A stretch of 12,351 nucleotides of DNA, from the NCBI GenBank assembly GCA_964588175.1, contig CAZPNW010000144.1:1-12351 (forward strand), read 5' to 3'. Below, one piece after another: positions 6,832 to 11,512 of this stretch. Position numbers and translations under genes: made by a program. The DNA comes from JBAZTA01 sp964588175 (GTDB taxonomy: Bacteria > Omnitrophota > Gorgyraeia > Gygaellales > Profunditerraquicolaceae). The notes under the pieces are model-generated. The model ran no database searches. It was not told the origin of the DNA and saw nothing but the letters and a program-made list of their open reading frames with translations. Position 1 is the first letter of the stretch. Every line of letters begins with the position of its first letter.

Positions 6832-7104
6832 TTAGTACCTGATCTCAAATTCCTCAAAATCACCGGAGGCATCCTGCCAATCAACCTGGGTATCCTGTAT
6901 AGCACGGATAAAAGCCTGATTGATACGTCCTAGAAAATCTTTTAACAGCTCTTCTTCTGCTTCCGCAATGACTTCCACCTGGCCGTTAGAAAGATTCTTA
7001 ACCCAGCCACTGACCTGCAATGAACGGGCGAGTGATTCTGCCGTAAAGCGGAATCCTACACCCTGGACCCTACCGGTATACAATACATGGACCTGTTTCT
7101 TCAT
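6832..7104 (-). CDS. acyP: Acylphosphatase
   Basis: A 90-residue acylphosphatase, the usual length. The phosphate-binding loop is GRVQGVGFR (11-19) with catalytic R19, and the second signature GWVKNLSNGQVEV (33-45) places catalytic N37. It hydrolyses acyl phosphates such as carbamoyl or acetyl phosphate in the cytosol. The ATG at 7104 gives the normal N-terminus (MKKQVHVLYTGRVQG). There is no strong Shine-Dalgarno. Upstream is a terminator-like hairpin with an eight-T tract, so the gene seems separated from the tRNA transcript, but I could not identify its own promoter with confidence. Confidence 0.94.
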   Translation of the reverse strand: MKKQVHVLYTGRVQGVGFRFTAESLARSLQVSGWVKNLSNGQVEVIAEAEEELLKDFLGRINQAFIRAIQDTQVDWQDASGDFEEFEIRY

Positions 7105-7125
7105 GAAACAATAATTATTTAGGAT

Positions 7126-7148
7126 AAAAAAAATCTGATGGGCAGATT
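7126..7148 (-). terminator. Weak intrinsic terminator downstream of the tRNA region
   Basis: On the minus strand AATCTG, loop CCCAT, CAGATT forms a 6-base-pair stem (7143-7148 with 7132-7137) followed at once by a run of eight T (7126-7133, overlapping the stem end). The stem is short and AT-rich, so termination could be partial. It lies after the tRNA and its hairpin cluster and 21 bases before the acylphosphatase ATG. Confidence 0.42.
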
Positions 7149-7214
7149 ATGTACACAGTCAAAACCAAATGCATGGTTTTTTCTTGTCAAAATCTTTTAA
7201 AATGGGAACCTACT

Positions 7215-7265
7215 ATTCCTTCGAAGCCCTGCCACAGCTTTACTTATCAATAGGCGAAGAAGAAT
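7215..7265 (+). repeat. GNA-loop hairpin element A
   Basis: Outer stem ATTCCTTC (7215-7222) pairs with GAAGAAT (7259-7265), with one bulged C. A GAA/GAA internal loop follows (7223-7225 against 7256-7258), then a GCC/GGC inner stem and an apical loop. The 55 bases from 7211 to 7265 recur at 7315-7369 with four mismatches (element C), so A and C are direct repeats 104 bases apart. Confidence 0.75.
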
Positions 7266-7315
7266 TCTGCTACGCTCATCAACAAGCAAAGTTGCGGTGG
7301 AGCTTCGCAGGAATT
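7263..7315 (-). repeat. GNA-loop hairpin element B (inverted)
   Basis: This copy is in opposite orientation to its neighbours and overlaps the end of A by three bases. On the plus strand AATTCTGC (7263-7270) pairs with GCAGGAATT (7307-7315) with one bulge. The internal loop is TAC against TTC on this strand, which is GAA/GTA on the minus strand, and the inner stem is GCTC/GAGC. Its minus-strand sequence aligns with elements A, C and E along the full length. Confidence 0.72.
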
Positions 7316-7318
7316 ACT

Positions 7319-7369
7319 ATTTCTTCGAAGCCCTACCACAGCTTTACTTATCAATGGGCAAAGAAGAAT
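7319..7369 (+). repeat. GNA-loop hairpin element C, abutting the tRNA 3' end
   Basis: Outer stem ATTTCTTC (7319-7326) pairs with GAAGAAT (7363-7369) with one bulge, the internal loop is GAA/AAA, and the inner stem is GCCC/GGGC. Its last base coincides with the discriminator base of tRNA-Pro. In the tRNA precursor this hairpin would therefore begin at the mature 3' end. Confidence 0.72.
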
Positions 7370-7443
7370 CGGGGCGACAGGACTTGAACCTGTGACCTCA
7401 ACGTCCCGAACGTTGCGCTCTAGCCAAACTGAGCCACGCCCCG
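7369..7443 (-). tRNA. tRNA-Pro (anticodon CGG)
   Basis: Read from the minus strand, a 7-base-pair acceptor stem CGGGGCG/CGCCCCG (7437-7443 with 7370-7376) opens with C1-G72, usual in bacterial tRNA-Pro. TG at positions 8-9 is followed by a GCTC/GAGC D stem, a CAACG/CGTTG anticodon stem with loop TTCGGGA, and an ACAGG/CCTGT T stem with loop TTCAAGT. The anticodon is CGG (7406-7408), reading CCG. The discriminator is A (7369) and the next bases are TTC, so CCA is not encoded and must be added after transcription. A promoter lies about 130 bases upstream. Confidence 0.95.
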
Positions 7444-7462
7444 TAAATCTACTTATATCAAA

Positions 7463-7516
7463 GTTTTGCGAAGCTCGCCGAGAACTTTACTGATCCATTA
7501 AAGGGCGAAGCAGAAC
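7463..7516 (+). repeat. GNA-loop hairpin element D in the tRNA leader
   Basis: Outer stem GTTTTGC (7463-7469) pairs with GCAGAAC (7510-7516), allowing one mismatch. The internal loop is GAA/GAA, the inner stem starts GC/GC, and a further CTTTA/TAAAG pairing lies inside. Both arms contain GCGAAGC. It sits between the candidate promoter and the tRNA 5' end, so it would be transcribed in the tRNA leader. Confidence 0.68.
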
Positions 7517-7574
7517 GCCCCTAACACCTTGAACTACAAATCCGGGTAATCCTTGATTTCTAGTACGGTTTATA

Positions 7575-7603
7575 AGTATACCAGAAATCACTTACCTTAG
7601 CAA
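7575..7603 (-). promoter_or_regulatory. Promoter for tRNA-Pro
   Basis: On the minus strand the -35 box TTGCTA (7598-7603, four of six matches) is followed by a 17-base spacer and the -10 box TATACT (7575-7580, five of six), which is preceded by TGG as an extended -10. It begins 15 bases after the ribE stop codon. Expected initiation is near 7568, giving a leader of about 125 bases that includes hairpin element D. Confidence 0.6.
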
Positions 7604-7617
7604 GAATTAGCAGCTAC

Positions 7618-8196
7618 TCACGGTAAAACTTGTTTCTTCATCAACATATCAGCCTCAATATTGACCTGATCAGAAGGCCCCTTGAAGCTTAAGGTGGTAT
7701 GAGCCAGAGTATGGGGGATAATATAAACAATAAAACAATTCCCTTTTCTGCTTGCCACAGTCAAGCTGATCCCATCAACGGCAATAGACCCGCGCGGAAC
7801 AAGTAAACTACCGGCTTCTTTGGAAACCGCTATCTCAAAATTTACCGTATCATTACGCTGGCTTTTTTTTCGTATGATACCGACACAATCAATATGCCCG
7901 CTTACAAAATGCCCTGATAAACGCTGTCCAACCTGGAGACTGCGTTCAAGATTGACCTTTTCAGAAATTCTCAAAGACTTCAGATTGGTAACGGCCAGCG
8001 TCTGAGACATGATCTCAAAACCCAGCGTATCCGTTTCTCTCCGGACAACGGTCAGGCAAACACCATTAACAGCAATACTATCGCCGATTTTAGTATCGGT
8101 GATCACCTTTTTTGCCGTAACGGTTATTACCGTAACATTCCCGCGGCGCAGGATCTTCTTAACCTGACCTAATTCTTCAACAATTCCCGTGAACAT
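7618..8196 (-). CDS. ribE: Riboflavin synthase, alpha chain
   Basis: A 192-residue riboflavin synthase, which dismutates two 6,7-dimethyl-8-ribityllumazine molecules to riboflavin, working on the product of RibH. It shows the two tandem beta-barrel lumazine-binding repeats: the first starts MFTGIVEELGQV and carries GDSIAVNGVCLTVV; the second starts near GHFVSGHIDCVG and carries GSIAVDGISLTVA. Length is a little under the usual 200-215, with a shortened C-terminus. I chose the ATG at 8196 because MFTGIVEE is the family N-terminus; an upstream ATG at 8250 would add 18 residues encoded by a perfect hairpin. No Shine-Dalgarno is seen between that hairpin and the ATG. ribE follows ribD after 314 bases of repeats. 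The E. coli name is ribC. Confidence 0.95.
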   Translation of the reverse strand: MFTGIVEELGQVKKILRRGNVTVITVTAKKVITDTKIGDSIAVNGVCLTVVRRETDTLGFEIMSQTLAVTNLKSLRISEKVNLERSLQVGQRLSGHFVSGHIDCVGIIRKKSQRNDTVNFEIAVSKEAGSLLVPRGSIAVDGISLTVASRKGNCFIVYIIPHTLAHTTLSFKGPSDQVNIEADMLMKKQVLP

Positions 8197-8205
8197 AGTG
8201 AGGCC

Positions 8206-8240
8206 ACAACTTACGTTGCGCTTTATGCAACGTAAGTTGT
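8206..8240. repeat. Perfect 14-base-pair hairpin upstream of ribE
   Basis: ACAACTTACGTTGC (8206-8219) pairs perfectly with 8227-8240 around the loop GCTTTAT. It ends nine bases before the ribE ATG, where a Shine-Dalgarno would normally sit. Neither side has a T-run, so it is not an intrinsic terminator. It could hide or replace the ribosome entry site, or be a mobile hairpin. Confidence 0.8.
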
Positions 8241-8265
8241 CTCTTGTCATTTTACTGTCAGGCCG

Positions 8266-8285
8266 CCTGCCTGCCGGCAGGCAGG
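8266..8285. repeat. 20-base GC-rich perfect palindrome
   Basis: CCTGCCTGCC is followed directly by its reverse complement. It lies between the hairpin at 8206-8240 and hairpin element E, one base before E. Palindromes of this kind are often dispersed repeats in bacterial genomes; here only one copy is visible. Confidence 0.7.
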
Positions 8286-8286
8286 A

Positions 8287-8341
8287 ACTATCCTGCGTAG
8301 CTCCACCAAACTTGCTTTATTTACGAGCGAAGCAGGATAGT
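8287..8341 (+). repeat. GNA-loop hairpin element E
   Basis: Outer stem ACTATCCTGC (8287-8296) pairs perfectly with 8332-8341. The internal loop is GTA/GAA (8297-8299 against 8329-8331), the inner stem GCTC/GAGC (8300-8303 with 8325-8328), and the apical part contains ACTTGCTT. It aligns with element B along its whole length, though it lies about 1 kb away in the ribD-ribE gap. Confidence 0.75.
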
Positions 8342-8413
8342 GAAACCATCCTACATTATTTAACCTTTTGAGTTAAAATTAAATAATATCTTTCGATCCC
8401 CAGCTTCTCCAGT

Positions 8414-8500
8414 GTCCCGGATCGCCCGATTCCCTAATCCCCTAGTCTCTGATTCCCGGTTCACCGGATATCCTATAACTACCATTGACCATCGACTACT
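8414..8500. repeat. Irregular degenerate array downstream of ribD
   Basis: On the plus strand short units ending in CCC or ACC recur every 7 to 9 bases (near 8416, 8425, 8432, 8439, 8455, 8464, 8482 and 8489). No complementary arm in matching register is visible, so this may be a decayed or single-armed relative of the arrays elsewhere. Together with the palindromes at 8206-8341 and an ATTATTTAA/TTAAATAAT inverted repeat (8355-8363 with 8379-8387) it fills the 314-base gap between ribD and ribE, where I see no gene. Confidence 0.4.
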
Positions 8501-8510
8501 TGTGTCTTTC

Positions 8511-9608
8511 TTATCTAACATACCCCTCAATCAAAATATCTTCGCCAATACGCCTGTATTTTACCTGTTTAAGCTTGATCGCCTTATCAACACGTGCTAT
8601 GCCCTTACCCATAACCGAACTAATAGCATCCTTGCCGCCAATGATCTTGGGGCTTACAAAAAACAAGACTTTATCAACCAACCCCTCATCGAATAATGAT
8701 CCAATGAGCGTCCCCCCACCCTCAACAAACACATTGGTGATCCCTAATTTTGCCAATTTTTTCATCAAATCTCTTAAATTAACCTGGCCGGTTTTTTCTT
8801 TGACATCCAGGATCATTGCCTTTTGAGCTAAAATTTCCCGGTTCTCTATTTCCTGGCCGGCTTGAGAGGAAAGAGTCCCAATGATCACTTTACTTTTATC
8901 CAAAAAGATGTTCGCACCTTGCGGAGTACTCAATTGGCTGTCAATAATGACTTTAACCGGCTGATGCTTGGAAAACCAGGCGTTGAGCCGGGGATTATCC
9001 CGCAATATGGTATTAACACCCACCATGATGGCATCGTAGTTCTTCCTGATCCGATGGCTATACACACGGGATTTATCCGAAGTGATCCATTTGGAGTCCC
9101 CGGTCTTAGCGGCAATCTTACCGTCTAAAGATTGCGCGACCTTGACCGTAACAAACGGCAAATTCTTCGTGATATATTTGATAAAAGCCTCATTTACTTT
9201 TTTCAAAGCATCCTCAAGCACACCAACTTCTACTTTTATTCTATTGTTCCTTAAGATCTCAATACCCTTGCCGTTATTACAGGGATTCGGGTCGATCATA
9301 CCCACCACCACTTCTGTGATACCGCTCTCTATGATACGGGAGACACATGGCGGGGTCCTGCCAAAATGCGCGCACGGCTCAAGCGTAACATATAAGGTAG
9401 CACTCCGGGCGTTCGTTCCTGCCCTATCCAAAGCAATGACTTCCGCATGCGCACAGCCTGCTTTTGCATGAAAACCGCTGCTCAAGATACGGCCGTTTTT
9501 TACCACCAACGCTCCCACCATCGGATTCGGGCTGGTAGCGCCTTGTGCTTTTAACGCAAAACCAAGCGCTTTTTTCATAAAGAATTCGTGCCCTTTTTTC
9601 ATGCTCAT
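8511..9608 (-). CDS. ribD: Bifunctional pyrimidine deaminase/reductase RibD
   Basis: A 365-residue two-domain riboflavin enzyme. The N-terminal deaminase domain has the substrate-loop TSPNPMVGA (25-33) and the zinc site H54-A-E56 plus C79 and C88 in EPCAHFGRTPPC. The C-terminal reductase domain (from about 150) opens with PFVTVKVAQSLDGKIA and carries the NADPH-binding VEGGGTLIGSL. It converts the pyrimidine made by the cyclohydrolase half of RibBA by deamination and then side-chain reduction. The start at 9608 lies nine bases after the PHP gene stop, with AGGTAGAG as a modest ribosome binding site inside the end of that gene; the ATG at 9602 is an alternative. The spacing suggests co-transcription with the PHP gene and nusB. 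Confidence 0.96.
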   Translation of the reverse strand: MSMKKGHEFFMKKALGFALKAQGATSPNPMVGALVVKNGRILSSGFHAKAGCAHAEVIALDRAGTNARSATLYVTLEPCAHFGRTPPCVSRIIESGITEVVVGMIDPNPCNNGKGIEILRNNRIKVEVGVLEDALKKVNEAFIKYITKNLPFVTVKVAQSLDGKIAAKTGDSKWITSDKSRVYSHRIRKNYDAIMVGVNTILRDNPRLNAWFSKHQPVKVIIDSQLSTPQGANIFLDKSKVIIGTLSSQAGQEIENREILAQKAMILDVKEKTGQVNLRDLMKKLAKLGITNVFVEGGGTLIGSLFDEGLVDKVLFFVSPKIIGGKDAISSVMGKGIARVDKAIKLKQVKYRRIGEDILIEGYVR

Positions 9609-9617
9609 AAGCTCTAC

Positions 9618-10445
9618 CTATCGCACCAGGCCGTCTTTTGCCTGTTTTAATTTCTCCACTAAATCATACGGGATCTTCATAGAACCGATCCTTACCTCAG
9701 ATTTAGCATTGCCATGACAATCTGAACCACCGGTAACAAGCAAGCGGTACTGCTGCGCTAATCGCAAATAAAAATTGACCATTGCTTGAGAATGTTCAGG
9801 ATAATGCACCTCTAATCCCATAATGCCGCAGGTAATGATCTTTAACAGGACATCGTCATTAGTGATCGTGTATGGATGCGCCAGAACGGGGATACCTCCG
9901 GCCTCTTTTATTAACGCTACCGCTTCTTGCGGCGATAATTTAAAACCCGAGACGTACGCAGGAGACCGGTCGCCGATATATTTTTTGAATGCCTGCTCGA
10001 TACAACTGACCAGTTTTTCTTTAACCAGGGCCCGGGCAACATGTAACCTGCCGACCGTGCCGTTGCCGGAAAGAGAAAAAACAACAGCAGGATCTAAGGG
10101 GACCCCGATACCACGGAGCTTCTCAGCTATCTTGTAGACCCGTTCAACGCGTATCTTGCGTAACGCCTCTAACTGCTGAAGCAACGCCTGATTTTCGTAA
10201 TCAAACAAATACCCCAGGATATGCACCTCAAGCCGCTCATACTGGGCAGTCAATTCTATCCCCGGCAAAACTTCGATTCCGCAGGATTGCGCATGCTCAA
10301 TAAGCAACGGGATACCCTCGACGGTATCATGATCGACGACCGCAAGTGCCGAAAGGCCGACCCGTTCTGCCTGACGGATAAGCTCCGCAGGAGAATAGGT
10401 CCCGTCTGAAAACAAAGTATGTAAATGCAAATCAGCGAATTTCAT
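9618..10445 (-). CDS. PHP-domain phosphoesterase (TrpH / RNase AM type)
   Basis: A 275-residue PHP-domain protein with the full metal-site series: D5-L-H7-L-H9, D14, D38-H39-D40, E64 (PGIE), H75 (HILGY), LAHP, and GGSDCHG near the C-terminus. The insertion GRLHVARALV and the ending IEVHYPEHS...LLVTGGSD match the TrpH/YciV group, whose E. coli member is a 5'-3' exonuclease acting on short RNA ends (RNase AM) and hydrolysing 3',5'-nucleoside bisphosphates. That activity is inferred here. It lies 14 bases after nusB and 9 bases before ribD. No strong Shine-Dalgarno precedes the ATG. A role in riboflavin synthesis is not required by the context. Confidence 0.9.
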   Translation of the reverse strand: MKFADLHLHTLFSDGTYSPAELIRQAERVGLSALAVVDHDTVEGIPLLIEHAQSCGIEVLPGIELTAQYERLEVHILGYLFDYENQALLQQLEALRKIRVERVYKIAEKLRGIGVPLDPAVVFSLSGNGTVGRLHVARALVKEKLVSCIEQAFKKYIGDRSPAYVSGFKLSPQEAVALIKEAGGIPVLAHPYTITNDDVLLKIITCGIMGLEVHYPEHSQAMVNFYLRLAQQYRLLVTGGSDCHGNAKSEVRIGSMKIPYDLVEKLKQAKDGLVR

Positions 10446-10459
10446 AGCTCAGATTGATT

Positions 10460-10876
10460 TTATTTATTCTTTTCGAGTTTAACTTTATCCAGGATACCGT
10501 TGACGAATTTACCGGCATTGACATCTGAATATTTTTTAGCAAGCTCAACACCTTCATTGATTGCTACTTTAGGAGGGATATCATCTCGGAATAAAAGCTC
10601 AAAGCTGGTCAAGCGCAGGATATTCCTATCGACAACAGCCATACGGTTGAGTTCCCAATTCGCAGCGTATTGCGCGATCTTTGTATCAATTAATTCTAAA
10701 TTCTCAACAACTCCTTTTACCAGCTCACCGGTAAAGGCGCGAACATCATCATATATCTCATCTTCACTATGAGCCTGCCAGAAATTATTCAACGTAGCCT
10801 CATACTGGTCATGAGTAATATCGATCTGGTATAAGATCTGTAAAGCAAATTCCCGTGCTTTTGTACGTTTACGCAT
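10460..10876 (-). CDS. nusB: Transcription antitermination factor NusB
   Basis: A 138-residue all-helical NusB, which binds boxA RNA with S10 (NusE) during rRNA transcription. Diagnostic segments are the N-terminal RTKAREFALQILYQ, the central NRMAVVDRNILRL and the C-terminal PPKVAINEGVELAKKYS followed by GKFVNGILDKV. I chose the ATG at 10876 (MRKRTKAREFALQ). A longer in-frame reading to 10963 adds 29 residues rich in Thr, Ile and Leu that are a translation of the 9-base repeat array and do not belong to the family. The array stops two bases from the ATG and there is no Shine-Dalgarno. It follows ribH, a common bacterial pairing. Confidence 0.95.
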   Translation of the reverse strand: MRKRTKAREFALQILYQIDITHDQYEATLNNFWQAHSEDEIYDDVRAFTGELVKGVVENLELIDTKIAQYAANWELNRMAVVDRNILRLTSFELLFRDDIPPKVAINEGVELAKKYSDVNAGKFVNGILDKVKLEKNK

Positions 10877-10878
10877 AG

Positions 10879-10986
10879 TCGTTAAGATCGTTGAGTTCGT
10901 TAATATCGTTACTGTCGTTATTATCGTTAGTTTCGTTGACGCCTTAAACGAAATTAACGGCATTAACGAAAATAACGATACTAACC
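10879..10986. repeat. Palindromic degenerate nonamer array
   Basis: The core TCGTT starts at 10879, 10888, 10897, 10906, 10915, 10924 and 10933, seven units at exactly 9-base spacing with four variable bases between. The complementary core AACG starts at 10947, 10956, 10965 and 10974, with AACC at 10983, again exactly every 9 bases. The array occupies nearly the whole gap between the ribH stop (10994) and the nusB ATG (10874-10876). Because 9 is a multiple of 3, one frame stays open through it. Confidence 0.9.
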
Positions 10987-10993
10987 TAATATC

Positions 10994-11461
10994 TTATTTT
11001 ATCTGAGTAAACACATTTACCATTTCAATGGCGCTCAGAGCGGCATCCCTGCCCTTATTCCCGTCTTTTGTCCCGGCGCGTTCAATAGCTTGTTCTATAG
11101 TATCTGCGGTAATAACGCCAAAAATAACCGGCAAACCGGTATTCATAGAAACGCTGGCAATACCTTTTGAAACCTCGGCGGCAATATAGTCAAAATGGGG
11201 CGTCGAACCGCGGATAACCGTCCCTAAACAAATAATGGCGTCATAAGCTTTCGTTTGAGCTAACTTAAGCGCGGTGACCGGTATTTCAAAAGCTCCCGGG
11301 ATCCATGTAATGGAAACATCGTCTTTATCAACTCCATGCCTGGTTAAAGTATCGATACAAGCAGCCACCAGTTCTTTGGTAATAAAATCATTGAAGCGCG
11401 AGACAACAACAGCAAATTTCTTGTTTTTAGCGATCAAATTACCTTCAATTGTTTTCATCAT
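10994..11461 (-). CDS. ribH: 6,7-dimethyl-8-ribityllumazine synthase
   Basis: A 155-residue lumazine synthase that condenses the RibD-pathway pyrimidine with the butanone phosphate from RibB to give the substrate of RibE. Signatures are SRFNDFITKELV (21-32), WIPGAFEIPV (53-62), GTVIRGSTPHFDYIA with catalytic H89, and the phosphate-binding R128 in AIERAGTKDGNKG. Family members assemble as pentamers or 60-mer capsids. Two adjacent ATG codons (11461 and 11458) are both usable; the first is 8 bases from a perfect GAGGAGG. ribBA ends 51 bases upstream. Confidence 0.97.
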   Translation of the reverse strand: MMKTIEGNLIAKNKKFAVVVSRFNDFITKELVAACIDTLTRHGVDKDDVSITWIPGAFEIPVTALKLAQTKAYDAIICLGTVIRGSTPHFDYIAAEVSKGIASVSMNTGLPVIFGVITADTIEQAIERAGTKDGNKGRDAALSAIEMVNVFTQIK

Positions 11462-11469
11462 TTTGTGTT

Positions 11470-11476
11470 CCTCCTC
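11470..11476 (-). promoter_or_regulatory. Strong Shine-Dalgarno of ribH
   Basis: GAGGAGG reads on the minus strand 8 bases before the ribH ATG. It is the best ribosome binding site in the window, along with those of the edge gene (51-56) and the lipoprotein (3880-3885). It shows that this genome does use Shine-Dalgarno sites and makes their absence at ligA, nusB and the phosphoesterase notable. Confidence 0.75.
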
Positions 11477-11512
11477 TTGTTCAATGACGCGCCCTGAGCA
11501 ACCACGAACGAT

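Noticed and set aside
7169..7387. Plus-strand open frame across the hairpin cluster and into the tRNA
   Set aside because: It is made of repeat elements A, B and C plus part of the tRNA; no ribosome binding site or family resemblance.
7444..7460. Second tRNA promoter with -10 TATAAG just before the tRNA
   Set aside because: No usable -35 box and only about 8 bases to the tRNA 5' end; the promoter at 7575-7603 is far better.
8206..8240. Intrinsic terminator between ribD and ribE
   Set aside because: The stem is perfect but no T-run follows on either strand.
8197..8250. 18-residue N-terminal extension of riboflavin synthase
   Set aside because: It translates a perfect hairpin, and MFTGIVEE at 8196 is the family start.
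8197..8510. FMN riboswitch (RFN element) upstream of ribE
   Set aside because: The conserved RFN sequence boxes are not visible; the region is dispersed repeats. The leader of ribBA is outside the window, so a riboswitch there cannot be judged.
8930..9115. Antisense and out-of-frame open frames inside ribD, ligA and other genes
   Set aside because: They lie within genes with clear family motifs in the other frame and have no independent support.
10877..10963. 29-residue N-terminal extension of NusB in the same frame
   Set aside because: It is a translation of the 9-base repeat array (Thr/Ile/Leu-rich) and has no counterpart in the NusB family, which begins at the ATG at 10876.
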